Shown: positions 34,518-43,706 of the stretch, piece by piece
Position numbering within the stretch: position 1 is the stretch's first letter
How the letters are laid out: each line of letters opens with the position of its first letter
Assembly: GCA_017483465.1 (NCBI GenBank)
Contig: JAFUWN010000016.1
Span: forward strand, 1-64,000
Source of the DNA: Oscillospiraceae bacterium
GTDB taxonomy: Bacteria > Bacillota > Clostridia > Oscillospirales > Ruminococcaceae
Direction: 5' to 3'
Length of the DNA stretch: 64,000 bases
Position numbers and translations under genes: made by a program
Notes under the pieces: generated by a model
Databases searched by the model: none
What the model was told of the DNA's origin: nothing
Seen by the model: the letters and a program-made list of their open reading frames with translations, nothing else

Positions 34518-35398
34518 ATCTTGCTCTCTTTCTTAGTCAGATCAATTACCGCAGGAGAATTTCTTCTGTTTCTGAGATTTTCTTCTTTCCGGAGTCTGCC
34601 GTCACGGATGAGTGCATAGACGGCCTCCCTGTCCTGAGCGGCAAGGGCTTTCTGATATTCCTGCAAATGCTGAATTAAAATATCCAGTTCATAAGATAAA
34701 CTTTCCTGATTTTCCATAAACAATTCTGCCCACATATCCTCATTCATAGTAGCGATACGGGTCATATCCTGAAAACTTCCGCCGGAGAAGCCGCTCTCGA
34801 ACTGAATTTCGGGGCTTTGCACATAAGAACTTGATACAATATGTGCCAGCTGAGAAGTATAGGCAATCATTCTGTCATGCATTTCCGGAGTGGTGATGAC
34901 GAACTTCCGGAATCCGATCTGATGGGCAAAATTCTGCACCTGAGCAATGATTGCTTTGGGTGTTTCCGGCAGAGGAGTCATAATAAAATTGGCACCCTGG
35001 AATAAATTTTCATCAGAGACATCAAACCCGGCACGTTCTTTACCGGCCATCGGATGAGTACTGAGATACTGCACGCCATAGCCGGAGCAGAGTTCTGTCA
35101 TTTCCTTCGGCAGAGTGGTTTTCACACCGCTGACATCAAGAACAATTGTATTCTGTGTCATAGAAGCGACATGATTTCTGACCCATTTTTTAGTTAATTC
35201 CGGATAGAGTGAAGTAATAATCATATCAAAACCGGAGCAGTCATCTCCGGCGATACCGTCAATGGCATGTTCAGCGAGGGCTTTTTCGGCAACTGCCCTG
35301 GTTCGGTTCCAGCCGTAAACGGCATGATCTGTATAAGCATGAATGGCCTTACAGATCGAACCGCCGATCAGGCCGAGTCCTGCAACAAGAATTTTCAT
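34514..35398 (-). CDS. tyrA: Prephenate dehydrogenase
   Basis: 294 residues from the ATG at 35398, with AAGGAGG 9 bp upstream. The NAD-binding motif is GLGLIGGS (residues 7-14), and STHPMAGKERAGF is the substrate-binding signature of TyrA. It converts prephenate to 4-hydroxyphenylpyruvate in tyrosine synthesis. There is no ACT or chorismate mutase domain. It stands apart from other aromatic genes, behind the Lys-rich protein. Confidence 0.93.
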   Translation of the reverse strand: MKILVAGLGLIGGSICKAIHAYTDHAVYGWNRTRAVAEKALAEHAIDGIAGDDCSGFDMIITSLYPELTKKWVRNHVASMTQNTIVLDVSGVKTTLPKEMTELCSGYGVQYLSTHPMAGKERAGFDVSDENLFQGANFIMTPLPETPKAIIAQVQNFAHQIGFRKFVITTPEMHDRMIAYTSQLAHIVSSSYVQSPEIQFESGFSGGSFQDMTRIATMNEDMWAELFMENQESLSYELDILIQHLQEYQKALAAQDREAVYALIRDGRLRKEENLRNRRNSPAVIDLTKKESKI

Positions 35399-35428
35399 AA
35401 TCTGCATCCTCCTTGATGAAATATATCA

Positions 35429-36661
35429 TTATGCTTTTTTTCTGGAGACGATTGTTTTTTTCTTTTTCTTCACGCCTGTCACAGCGAGTGTCTCTTTTCC
35501 GGTATGTTCTGCAAAACTCAGGTTATGTTTTTTCTCCTCATTCTGAACAGAACCGGGAGCGATCAATACTTCCGTAATTTTTTCCGGCGGCTGATACACA
35601 CGGTTTTTCCGGGGTTTCTGTTCCGGATTTTCAGAATCCTCTTCCGGGACATCCGGTTTCTGACCGAACAGATTTCCGAAGAAAGAAGAAAATTTCCCTG
35701 TTGTTTTTTTCTTTTCGGATTTTTTCTCTGATTTTTCTTCTGTTTTTTCCGGCTTTTTTTCAGATTTTTCAGTATCAGAAGCCTTTTTCTTTTTCTTCTT
35801 TTTTTTCTTTGGCTTTATGACTTCACCTGCGAGTTCTTCTGACATCTCCGTCAGAGCCGTATCTTCTCCGGAATGTTCCGGAATATCCGGAATTTCTGAT
35901 AATGCCGGAACTTCGGTTTCTTCTGTTTTTTTCAGGAATTCAAGCTGTGCGGAATTTTCTTTTTCAGCAGTTTCAGAAAATTCAGAAAGAGCATCTTCCC
36001 ATTCCGGAATCGTTTCTTCCGGCTCGGAAACTTCCGGAACCGGTTCAGGAACGGGCTTTTTATTCTTATTTTCTTTCATCTGCTTTTTAATTTCAGCGGC
36101 ATGTCTTTTGATTTTTTCTTTCCGGAGCTGTTCCGGAGTTTTGGGAGGTGTTGCCGCAAGGACGGCCTCCAGCTGTTCCTGTTTCAGGCGGTCAGCAACT
36201 GTGGTATCTCTGGGAATATCCGGCGGCAGTTCTTCTTTGATTTCAATCCGGAATTCTTTTTTCGGCCTGGAAGTTTCTGCTGTGTTTTTCTTTTTTTTCG
36301 ATTTTGATTTAGATTTTTTTATCTCTGATTCAGATTTCGGAACAGGCTTTTTTTCGGGGTCAGGACTGGGCAGAGCATCTTCCAGAAGTCGGTCATGCAT
36401 TCTGACAACAGGATTCTGCGAGGGTTCTTCTGTAAAATGACTGACCGGATCGGGAGCTTTCACCGGAGGCCGGCGGCGTTTCGGCGGTTTATTATAAACA
36501 GGTTTCGGCATTGACTGGGAATCTGATTTTTCCTGATTCATTTTTTCCACAATCGCATCCACTTTCTGACGGGAAGCCTCACTGACTTCGACTTCCGGTT
36601 CAGGAATTGTTTCAGAATCATCTACCAGATTATGCAGCAGATCATGAATTTCACGTTTCAT
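35429..36661 (-). CDS. Large Lys/Glu/Pro-rich low-complexity protein
   Basis: About 410 residues from the ATG at 36661 (GAGGGT upstream). Apart from a helical N-terminus (about 1-45) it is almost wholly charged and repetitive: Lys runs including nine or more lysines in a row, Glu/Ser/Pro blocks, PPKRRRPPVKAPDP, and a basic C-terminus. No signal peptide or membrane helix is seen, so it should be a cytoplasmic disordered protein, perhaps nucleic-acid or ribosome associated. The gene starts at the end of proA and precedes tyrA. No family is recognised. Confidence 0.75.
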   Translation of the reverse strand: MKREIHDLLHNLVDDSETIPEPEVEVSEASRQKVDAIVEKMNQEKSDSQSMPKPVYNKPPKRRRPPVKAPDPVSHFTEEPSQNPVVRMHDRLLEDALPSPDPEKKPVPKSESEIKKSKSKSKKKKNTAETSRPKKEFRIEIKEELPPDIPRDTTVADRLKQEQLEAVLAATPPKTPEQLRKEKIKRHAAEIKKQMKENKNKKPVPEPVPEVSEPEETIPEWEDALSEFSETAEKENSAQLEFLKKTEETEVPALSEIPDIPEHSGEDTALTEMSEELAGEVIKPKKKKKKKKKASDTEKSEKKPEKTEEKSEKKSEKKKTTGKFSSFFGNLFGQKPDVPEEDSENPEQKPRKNRVYQPPEKITEVLIAPGSVQNEEKKHNLSFAEHTGKETLAVTGVKKKKKTIVSRKKA

Positions 36662-36667
36662 AGTCAA

Positions 36668-37918
36668 TTACCCTCTGATCTGACCGTTTCCGGTAATTCT
36701 GTACTGTGTTGTTGTGAGTGCGAGCAGACCCATCGGCCCTCTTGCATGGAGTTTCTGGGTAGAAATGCCGATTTCCGCACCGAAGCCGAATTCTTCTCCG
36801 TCTGTAAATCTTGTGGAAGCATTGACATAAACAGCGGCAGAGTTCACATGATTCAGGAAATATTCTGCATTCTGCATATTCTGTGTGATAATAGATTCTG
36901 AATGACTGGTACTGTATTTCTGGATATGCGAAACGGCTTCTTCAACAGAATCCACTACACGGACAGCAATTTCATAATTGCCGTATTCTTTGAAATAATC
37001 TTCTTCCGTGACGGGAATCACACAGTCACCGAGAATTTTTTTCGTCACTTCACAGCCATGAATGATGACTTCATGCTGATCGAATGCTTTCTTGATTTCC
37101 GGCAGAATGCTTTCTGCAATATTTTTATGAATCAGAAGCGTTTCGATCGCATTGCAGACAGAGGGTCTCTGTGTCTTAGCGTTATCGGCAATGCTGACGG
37201 CCATTTCCGGTTCAGCGGATTCATCAATATAGACATGACAGTTTCCTGCTCCTGTTTCGATCACCGGAACTGTTGCCTGTTTTACGACAGCCTGAATTAA
37301 TCCGGCACCGCCACGGGGAATCAGGACATCAAGATAGCCGTTTAATTTCATCATATCAGCGGCAGTTTCTCTGTCTGTTTTCTCGACAAGCTGAACTAAT
37401 TCCGCCGGAAGTCCGGCAGATTGCAGAGCACTCTGCATCACTTTCACAAGACAGAGATTAGAATTGATCGCTTCTTTACCGCCTCTTAAAATCACAGCAT
37501 TTCCGGCTTTCAGGCAGAGTACAGCGGCATCTACGGTCACATTCGGACGGGATTCAAAAATAATGCCGATCACTCCCATCGGTACACGCACCTGACGGAT
37601 TCTCAGGCCGTTCGGACGGAGCCAGCCTCTGACTTCTTCCCCGACAGGGTCATCCAGAGCGACTACTTTCAGAACTGCATTGGCAATGGCCTGAATGCGT
37701 TTTTCATCCAGTTTCAGTCTGTCCTGCATAGCAGGGGTCATATTATTTTTTACGGCATTTTCCATATCTTTCTGATTGGCCTGTATAATCAGCTCTGTAT
37801 TCTGAACCAGAGCTTCGGAAATTGCTTTCAGAGCCTGATCTTTCTGTACTGTTCCGGCAGAAGCGGCGGCATAGCTTGCCTGTTTTGCTTTCTGCCCTAA
37901 AGTTTCCATGTAATTCAT
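36668..37918 (-). CDS. proA: Gamma-glutamyl phosphate reductase
   Basis: 416 residues. The aldehyde-dehydrogenase-type cysteine lies in AKTQRPSVCNAIETLL, and MGVIGIIFESRPNVTVDA and ILRGGKEAINSN are ProA signatures. It reduces gamma-glutamyl phosphate to glutamate semialdehyde in proline synthesis. GAGAGGAG precedes the ATG. It follows proB by 46 bp. Confidence 0.97.
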   Translation of the reverse strand: MNYMETLGQKAKQASYAAASAGTVQKDQALKAISEALVQNTELIIQANQKDMENAVKNNMTPAMQDRLKLDEKRIQAIANAVLKVVALDDPVGEEVRGWLRPNGLRIRQVRVPMGVIGIIFESRPNVTVDAAVLCLKAGNAVILRGGKEAINSNLCLVKVMQSALQSAGLPAELVQLVEKTDRETAADMMKLNGYLDVLIPRGGAGLIQAVVKQATVPVIETGAGNCHVYIDESAEPEMAVSIADNAKTQRPSVCNAIETLLIHKNIAESILPEIKKAFDQHEVIIHGCEVTKKILGDCVIPVTEEDYFKEYGNYEIAVRVVDSVEEAVSHIQKYSTSHSESIITQNMQNAEYFLNHVNSAAVYVNASTRFTDGEEFGFGAEIGISTQKLHARGPMGLLALTTTQYRITGNGQIRG

Positions 37919-37964
37919 AAAAAATTCTCCTCTCTTTTATATATAAATATATAATAATGATTTA

Positions 37965-38759
37965 TTATTTCACGGCCGGAAAATATGTTCCGATTTCTTC
38001 GCCGTCGAATAATCTGTATAAATCTTCGGGATTTCTGCCGTTCATGATAATCATATCGACTCCGGCAGAAGTTGCAATCTTAGCGGCATTGATTTTCGTC
38101 GCCATACCGCCGGAACCCAGCTTGCTTCCGGCACCGCCGGCGATTTCCTCAATATGCTGATCAATTTCTTTCACAACAGAAATAATTTCTGCATTTTCAT
38201 TCTGATGAGGGTCATCTGAATACAGACCGTCAATATCTGACAAAATAATCAGAGCTTCCGCCCCTGCGATGGAAGCAACAATTGCTGACAGCGAATCATT
38301 TTCACCGATTTCAAGCTCTAATTCATCAATAGCGACAGTATCATTTTCATTCACAATCGGAATCACGCCGAGTGCTGTCAGAGCATCAATAGCATTCCGG
38401 ACGTTATCGACTCTGTCCGGAGAGCTGATAATTGTTTTCGTCAATAAAATCTGAGCGACAGTAACACTGTATCTTGCAAACATTTCGTCATAGATATGCA
38501 TCAGTTCGCACTGTCCTACGGCAGCGGCGGCCTGTTTCGAGGGGGTATCTTTCGGACGTTCTTTCAGATTGAGCTTGCCGACTCCTAAGCCGACCGCTCC
38601 GGAGGAAACTAAAATAATCTCATGACCGGCATTCTGTAAATCTGCCAAGACTCTGGTCAGATTGGTCATTCTGCGGATATTTAATTTTCCTGTCTTATGT
38701 GCCAGCGTAGAGGTTCCCAGCTTAATCACAATACGCTTTTTATTTCTTAAATCTATCAT
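37965..38759 (-). CDS. proB: Glutamate 5-kinase without PUA domain
   Basis: 264 residues from the ATG at 38759 (MIDLRNKKRIVIKLGTSTL). The amino acid kinase fold carries VSSGAVGLGVG, PIVNENDTVAIDEL, FGDNDSLSA-like GENDSLSAIVA and GSGGMATKINAAKIA. It phosphorylates glutamate as the first proline step. It lacks the C-terminal PUA domain of E. coli ProB, as is common in Firmicutes. Longer in-frame starts overlap the preceding dehydrogenase gene and are rejected. Confidence 0.96.
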   Translation of the reverse strand: MIDLRNKKRIVIKLGTSTLAHKTGKLNIRRMTNLTRVLADLQNAGHEIILVSSGAVGLGVGKLNLKERPKDTPSKQAAAAVGQCELMHIYDEMFARYSVTVAQILLTKTIISSPDRVDNVRNAIDALTALGVIPIVNENDTVAIDELELEIGENDSLSAIVASIAGAEALIILSDIDGLYSDDPHQNENAEIISVVKEIDQHIEEIAGGAGSKLGSGGMATKINAAKIATSAGVDMIIMNGRNPEDLYRLFDGEEIGTYFPAVK

Positions 38760-38779
38760 AAAATAAATCCTGCTTTCTG

Positions 38780-39736
38780 TTAATTGACTTGATTGATCGG
38801 TGCTCCGGCGAGGTAGGCTTTCAGATTTTCGGAAACGATCTGTAACAATCTTTCTCTTGTCTCGACTGCCGACCATGCAATATGAGGCGTAATCAGACAG
38901 TTTTTCGCTGTTTTCAGAGGCGTATCCGGAGACATCGGCTCACTGACGAGCACATCCAGACCGGCTCCGGCAATTCTGCCCTGATTGAGAGCATCTGCCA
39001 AATCCTGTTCTCTGACGATTCCGCCTCTTGCTGTATTGATCAGATAAGCAGATTTTTTCATCAGATCCAGATTTTTCTTACAGATCAGATTTGCTGTCTG
39101 TTCCGTCAACGGACAGTGAATGCTGACAACATCCGACTGCCGGAAAATCTCATCCTGTGAAACGAGTGCAAATTCACAGTGTTCCGGCTTAGTTCTGGTA
39201 TGAATTATCACCCGCATTCCGAATGCGGCCGCAGCTTTTGCGACATGTCTGCCAATACTGCCATAGCCGATGATTCCGAATGTTTTCTGATACAATTCAT
39301 GTACCGGATAGGGAAAATAAGAAAAGACCGGACTGCGTTCCCACTCTCCGGCTTTGACGGCTTCATGATAGGCATTCAGATTTCCGGCAAGGCTGAATAA
39401 CAATGCAAATGTATGCTGTACGACTGCATGTGTAGAATACGCTCCTGCATTGCAGACAACAATATTTCTTTCTGTTGCCGCCGGAATATCAATATTATTA
39501 TATCCGGTTGCGAACAGGCCGATATATTTCAGATTCGGACAGCTTTGCATTACTTCTCTTGTGATGGGAGTCTTATTGCAGAGTACAGCATCGGCATCTC
39601 CGATTTTTCCGGCAACTTCTTCCGGCTTTGTCGTACCATTGCAGACAACTTCTCCATACTGAGAAAAAATATCCAGAATATGAGCTTTCATATCCGGCAA
39701 AGCGAGGGTATCACCGTCAGGAATCACAATTTTCAT
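38780..39736 (-). CDS. D-isomer-specific 2-hydroxyacid dehydrogenase
   Basis: 318 residues. The NAD-binding motif is GYGSIGRHVAKA, with catalytic Arg in NTARGGIV and the Glu/His pair later (SEPMSPDTPL, TPHIAWS). It resembles hydroxypyruvate/glycerate dehydrogenases, but substrate cannot be read from the sequence. GGAGGA precedes the ATG, which overlaps the previous gene by 4 bp. It lies upstream of proB-proA on the same transcript. Confidence 0.9.
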   Translation of the reverse strand: MKIVIPDGDTLALPDMKAHILDIFSQYGEVVCNGTTKPEEVAGKIGDADAVLCNKTPITREVMQSCPNLKYIGLFATGYNNIDIPAATERNIVVCNAGAYSTHAVVQHTFALLFSLAGNLNAYHEAVKAGEWERSPVFSYFPYPVHELYQKTFGIIGYGSIGRHVAKAAAAFGMRVIIHTRTKPEHCEFALVSQDEIFRQSDVVSIHCPLTEQTANLICKKNLDLMKKSAYLINTARGGIVREQDLADALNQGRIAGAGLDVLVSEPMSPDTPLKTAKNCLITPHIAWSAVETRERLLQIVSENLKAYLAGAPINQVN

Positions 39737-40035
39737 GAAGCATTTTCCTCCTGCTCCGGATTCTTTGCCTCAGAATTTTTATTTCTGTCGACTGTCAGGG
39801 ACAAGACCAATGACAGAATCAAAGCGATAAATTCAGCAATTCCGATTCCATAGAAAAAGCTCATATTATTCCACAGATACGGCAGAAGCGTACACGGCAG
39901 AGCAATCGCCAATACTAAATGATGACTTTTCCGATACCGGATAAATTGCAGACCAAATACTAAAAGAGCTAACAAGCCCAGAACAATGTGCATTCCCATT
40001 CGGATGGGAAAGAGTGCGTTATCAACAGTTTCCAT
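39733..40035 (-). CDS. Small membrane protein of unknown function
   Basis: 100 residues with three hydrophobic segments (about 12-30, 40-57, 62-82) and a charged C-terminal tail (about 84-100). No family is recognised. It is first in the operon leading to the dehydrogenase, proB and proA, with a promoter at 40072-40100. Confidence 0.75.
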   Translation of the reverse strand: METVDNALFPIRMGMHIVLGLLALLVFGLQFIRYRKSHHLVLAIALPCTLLPYLWNNMSFFYGIGIAEFIALILSLVLSLTVDRNKNSEAKNPEQEENAS

Positions 40036-40071
40036 AACATGCAGTCTCCTTTTTGTTTTATATTCTTATCT

Positions 40072-40100
40072 ATTATAGCACAAATATTTCCGAAATGCAA
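40072..40100 (-). promoter_or_regulatory. Promoter of the membrane protein-dehydrogenase-proBA operon
   Basis: TTGCAT (40095-40100), 17-bp spacer, TATAAT (40072-40077) with extended -10. Confidence 0.82.
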
Positions 40101-40127
40101 TAGAGAGAACAGATTTTTTATTTTTAT

Positions 40128-41867
40128 TCATCCGGCAAACTGAGAGCGATATAACTCGGCATAGAATCCATCCTGTTTCATGAGTTCTTCATGATTTCCC
40201 TGTTCGATAATATTTCCCTCGCACATGACTAAAATCAGATCAGCATTTTTGATAGTTGATAATCTGTGAGCGATTACAAAGCTGGTTCTCCCCTGCATGA
40301 GTGTTTCAAAAGCTTTCTGGATTCTCTGCTCGGTTCTCAGGTCGATACTGCTGGTAGCTTCGTCCAGAATCAGCATAGGCGGACTGGTGAGCATAATCCG
40401 GGCAATGCATAATAATTGCTTCTGCCCCTGTGACAAGCCTGAATGATCAGAAATTACAGTATCATAGCCATCGGGGAGTCTTTTGATAAATCCATGAGCA
40501 TGAGCGGCTTTTGCTGCCTGTATGATTTCTTCTCTGGAGGCCTCCGGTTTTCCGTAGGCGATATTTTCGGCAACAGTTCCGGTAAAAATCCATGTTTCCT
40601 GCAAGACCATTCCGAACTGGCTTCTTAAACTGTCACGGGTAAATTTTTTGGTACTCTGCTGATCAATCAGAATTTCGCCATTCTGAATCTCGTAGAATCT
40701 TAATAATAAATTAATCACTGTAGATTTTCCGCATCCGGTAGGGCCTACGACTGCGATTTTCTGCCCGTGATGTGATTTCATGCTGAAATGCTGAATCAAA
40801 GGCTTTTCCGGCAGATATGAGAACGATACGTCTTTAAATTCCAGTTCTCCCCGGCAGGATTTCAGAACTTCACATTGACTGTCATCCGGTTCAGAGGGAG
40901 AATCCAATACTTCAAACACTCTCTGAGCACAGGAGACTGCATTCTGTAATTCGGCAACAACTCCGGAAATTTCATTGAACGGTTTTGTATACTGATTTGA
41001 GAATGCCAAAAAACTAGCCAGATTTCCGACCGTCATCACACCGACCCAGGGTAAAGCTCCGATTGCTCCCAGTGCTCCGACTGTTCCGACAGCCGCATAG
41101 ATCAGACCGTTTACAAATCTTGTCAGCGGATTGCTGACAGAAGAAAAGAACGTTGCTTTCAGACCGGCATCACCGAGTTCCTGATTGATGGCAGAAAATC
41201 TTTCTTCCGCACGGTTTTCATAGGCAAATGCCTTGACAAGTTTCTGACTGCCGACAAGTTCTTCGGTCAGACCGCCGATCTCGCCTCTTAATTTCGACTG
41301 CTTCTGAAATGCATGATGTGACAGGGATGTAATCTTTGCTGCTGCGATCAGTGACAGAGGAGTCATCAGAACGACGATTACAGTAATTTTAATATTAATC
41401 GTCAGCATAAAAATCAGTGTTCCGATAATCGTCACAATTCCGGTGAACAGCTGGGCAAAGCCCTGTAACAAGCCGTCAGATAAGATTTCAATATCTGAAA
41501 TCACTCTTGCCATCATATCGCCCCGGGCATTGCTGTCGATATACGAAACGGGCATTTCTTCGAGTTTAGCTGTCAATTCAGATCTGAGATCCTTTACTGT
41601 TCCGAATGCCAGTTTATTAATAAACAAGCTCTCCAGGAACTGAAAAATACTGCTGATAAAAACAATTCCTGCCAGCAGCAGTGCAATTTTCCCGAGTCCG
41701 GCAAAATCCACCTGATTTGCACCAACAGCATAATCGACGGCTTTTCCGATCATAACCGGAACAATCAAAGAAAGAGAAACACCGATCAGCGTACAAAATA
41801 TCGTCAGAATCAGATAGCCCCAGTATGCCCGGCAGTATTTCAGAATTCTCAGTATTGTATGTTTCAT
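40128..41867 (-). CDS. ABC exporter subunit with canonical Walker B and altered signature
   Basis: 579 residues from the ATG at 41867 (AGGAG upstream), six membrane helices fused to a nucleotide-binding domain. Walker A is GPTGCGKST, Walker B MLILDEATSSID has the catalytic Glu, and the switch His is present (VIAHRLST). The signature, however, reads LSQGQ instead of LSGGQ. It is the partner of the upstream half-transporter. Together they form a heterodimeric multidrug or lipid exporter of the BmrCD/TM287-288 type with one degenerate ATP site. Confidence 0.92.
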   Translation of the reverse strand: MKHTILRILKYCRAYWGYLILTIFCTLIGVSLSLIVPVMIGKAVDYAVGANQVDFAGLGKIALLLAGIVFISSIFQFLESLFINKLAFGTVKDLRSELTAKLEEMPVSYIDSNARGDMMARVISDIEILSDGLLQGFAQLFTGIVTIIGTLIFMLTINIKITVIVVLMTPLSLIAAAKITSLSHHAFQKQSKLRGEIGGLTEELVGSQKLVKAFAYENRAEERFSAINQELGDAGLKATFFSSVSNPLTRFVNGLIYAAVGTVGALGAIGALPWVGVMTVGNLASFLAFSNQYTKPFNEISGVVAELQNAVSCAQRVFEVLDSPSEPDDSQCEVLKSCRGELEFKDVSFSYLPEKPLIQHFSMKSHHGQKIAVVGPTGCGKSTVINLLLRFYEIQNGEILIDQQSTKKFTRDSLRSQFGMVLQETWIFTGTVAENIAYGKPEASREEIIQAAKAAHAHGFIKRLPDGYDTVISDHSGLSQGQKQLLCIARIMLTSPPMLILDEATSSIDLRTEQRIQKAFETLMQGRTSFVIAHRLSTIKNADLILVMCEGNIIEQGNHEELMKQDGFYAELYRSQFAG

Positions 41868-41872
41868 GATTC

Positions 41873-43591
41873 TCACGCTCCTGACTGCATTTGTGAATGA
41901 TAGATTTCCTGATAGACTTCACAGCTCTGCAACAGACTTTCATGTGTCCCCTGTCCGATACAGATTCCGTCATCAAGTACGAGAATCAGATCCGCATGAA
42001 CAAGCGAAGTTGCTCTCTGTGAGATGATAATTTTTGTCATATTCTGACATTCTTTATCCAGAGCCTGTCTTAATTTCAGATCAGTGGCATAATCCAGGGC
42101 ACTCATACTGTCATCTAAAATTAAAATATCCGGATTTCCGGCCAAAGCTCTGGCGATTGTGAGTCTTTGTTTCTGACCGCCGGAGAGATTCCGGCCGCCC
42201 TGTACCAGATGGGTATCAAGCTGATATTGCAGAGCTTTTACAAAATCTGCCTGAGCGATCTCAAGGGCACGAAGCATATCTGATTCTGAAACAGTTTCAT
42301 CTGCAAGTTTCAGATTTTCCCTGACTGTTCCGGAAAACAGCACGGCTTTCTGCGGAACAACACCGATTTTCCGATGCAGAGACTTCAGCTGATAATTTCT
42401 GATATTCCGGCCGAATATCCGGATTTCACCCTCTGTCACATCATAACTTCTGGAAATCAGACTTGCAAGTGTGGATTTTCCTGCTCCTGTACCGCCGATA
42501 ATGCCCAGAGTCTGTCCTTTTTGCAGAGTAAAACTGATATGTTCCAGAGCCTTGTCACCTGCTCCGGCATAGGAAAAACTGACATCTTCAAAAGCGAGCA
42601 CTTCACCGGAAGCAGGCACTTCCGGAATTTCTGTGCCGTCCTGCATGGAAGATTCTGTTTCCAGAATTTCGGCAACACGCAGAGAAGAAGCCTGTGCTTT
42701 TGTCAGAATCACAACCAGATTGGCAAGAGCAATCATAGCTAATAAAATCTGTGTCATATAATTGGCAAAAGCAGTCAGATCGCCCTGGCTGAGGCTTCCG
42801 GTATTGACATGCACCCCGCCGAACCATAACACAGCGACGATTCCTAAATTCATAATCATGAATGTCATGGGATTCAGCACAGCCGAAATTTTTCCGACAT
42901 TGATCATACTCTGTTCAAGCTCTGCACACTCATCCTGAAATGTCCGGACTTCCTGTTTTTGTCTGGCAAATGCTCTGATCACTCTGATACCGTCAAGATT
43001 TTCGCCTGTATGCCGGGCGATCGCATCTAATTTTTTCTGATTCTGTGTATATAACGGGATTGTCCGATTCATGACAAAATATAGCAATAACGCAACAACC
43101 GGAGCAATGATCAGAAAAATCAAAGCTAATCTGGCATCAATGATCAGAACCATCACAATTGCACCGATGACTAAAAACGGTGCTCTCGAAGCCAGACGGA
43201 TAAACATATTGACTCCTGACTGTGAAGCTGTGACATCATTGGTAATTCTGTTAATCAGCGTAGAAGTGCCGAATCTGTCGATTTCCGTTTCTGAAAGCTG
43301 ATTGATATGCTCATACAAGGCTTTTCTCAGATCTGTGCCGTACCGGAAAGCACATCTTGCCGCAAAATACTGACAGGTCAGAGAAAAGCACAGACCGCAG
43401 ATGCCAAGCAATACGATCAGACCGCACATCCGGAATATATATTTTTCATCCTGATTGGCAATGCCGTTATCAATAATTTTTGCCATAATCACCGGAACGA
43501 TCAGTTCAAATATGGCTTCCAGCAATTTAAAAACCGGAGCGATCATGCATTCTAATTTATAAGGCTTTAAAAATTTAAGCAGTTTCTGCAT
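41873..43591 (-). CDS. ABC exporter subunit with degenerate Walker B (Asp for Glu)
   Basis: 572 residues from the ATG at 43591 (GAGGAGG upstream), six membrane helices plus a nucleotide-binding domain. Walker A GGTGAGKST and signature LSGGQKQR are normal, but Walker B reads ILILDDSMSALD (Asp in place of the catalytic Glu), and the switch His is Gln (IISQRATSL). The non-catalytic site therefore combines these with the LSQGQ signature of the partner. It is the first gene of the pair, with a promoter at 43625-43653. Confidence 0.92.
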   Translation of the reverse strand: MQKLLKFLKPYKLECMIAPVFKLLEAIFELIVPVIMAKIIDNGIANQDEKYIFRMCGLIVLLGICGLCFSLTCQYFAARCAFRYGTDLRKALYEHINQLSETEIDRFGTSTLINRITNDVTASQSGVNMFIRLASRAPFLVIGAIVMVLIIDARLALIFLIIAPVVALLLYFVMNRTIPLYTQNQKKLDAIARHTGENLDGIRVIRAFARQKQEVRTFQDECAELEQSMINVGKISAVLNPMTFMIMNLGIVAVLWFGGVHVNTGSLSQGDLTAFANYMTQILLAMIALANLVVILTKAQASSLRVAEILETESSMQDGTEIPEVPASGEVLAFEDVSFSYAGAGDKALEHISFTLQKGQTLGIIGGTGAGKSTLASLISRSYDVTEGEIRIFGRNIRNYQLKSLHRKIGVVPQKAVLFSGTVRENLKLADETVSESDMLRALEIAQADFVKALQYQLDTHLVQGGRNLSGGQKQRLTIARALAGNPDILILDDSMSALDYATDLKLRQALDKECQNMTKIIISQRATSLVHADLILVLDDGICIGQGTHESLLQSCEVYQEIYHSQMQSGA

Positions 43592-43624
43592 AGATAAAAA
43601 ATTCCTCCTCGAATCATTTTCTAT

Positions 43625-43653
43625 ATTATACACTATCTGAGAGAATTTTGCAA
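43625..43653 (-). promoter_or_regulatory. Promoter of the heterodimeric ABC exporter
   Basis: TTGCAA (43648-43653), 17-bp spacer, TATAAT (43625-43630). Confidence 0.8.
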
Positions 43654-43706
43654 CTGTGAATATTTTTTCTTTTTCTGACAAAGCTATCCACAGAGGTGAT
43701 TATACT

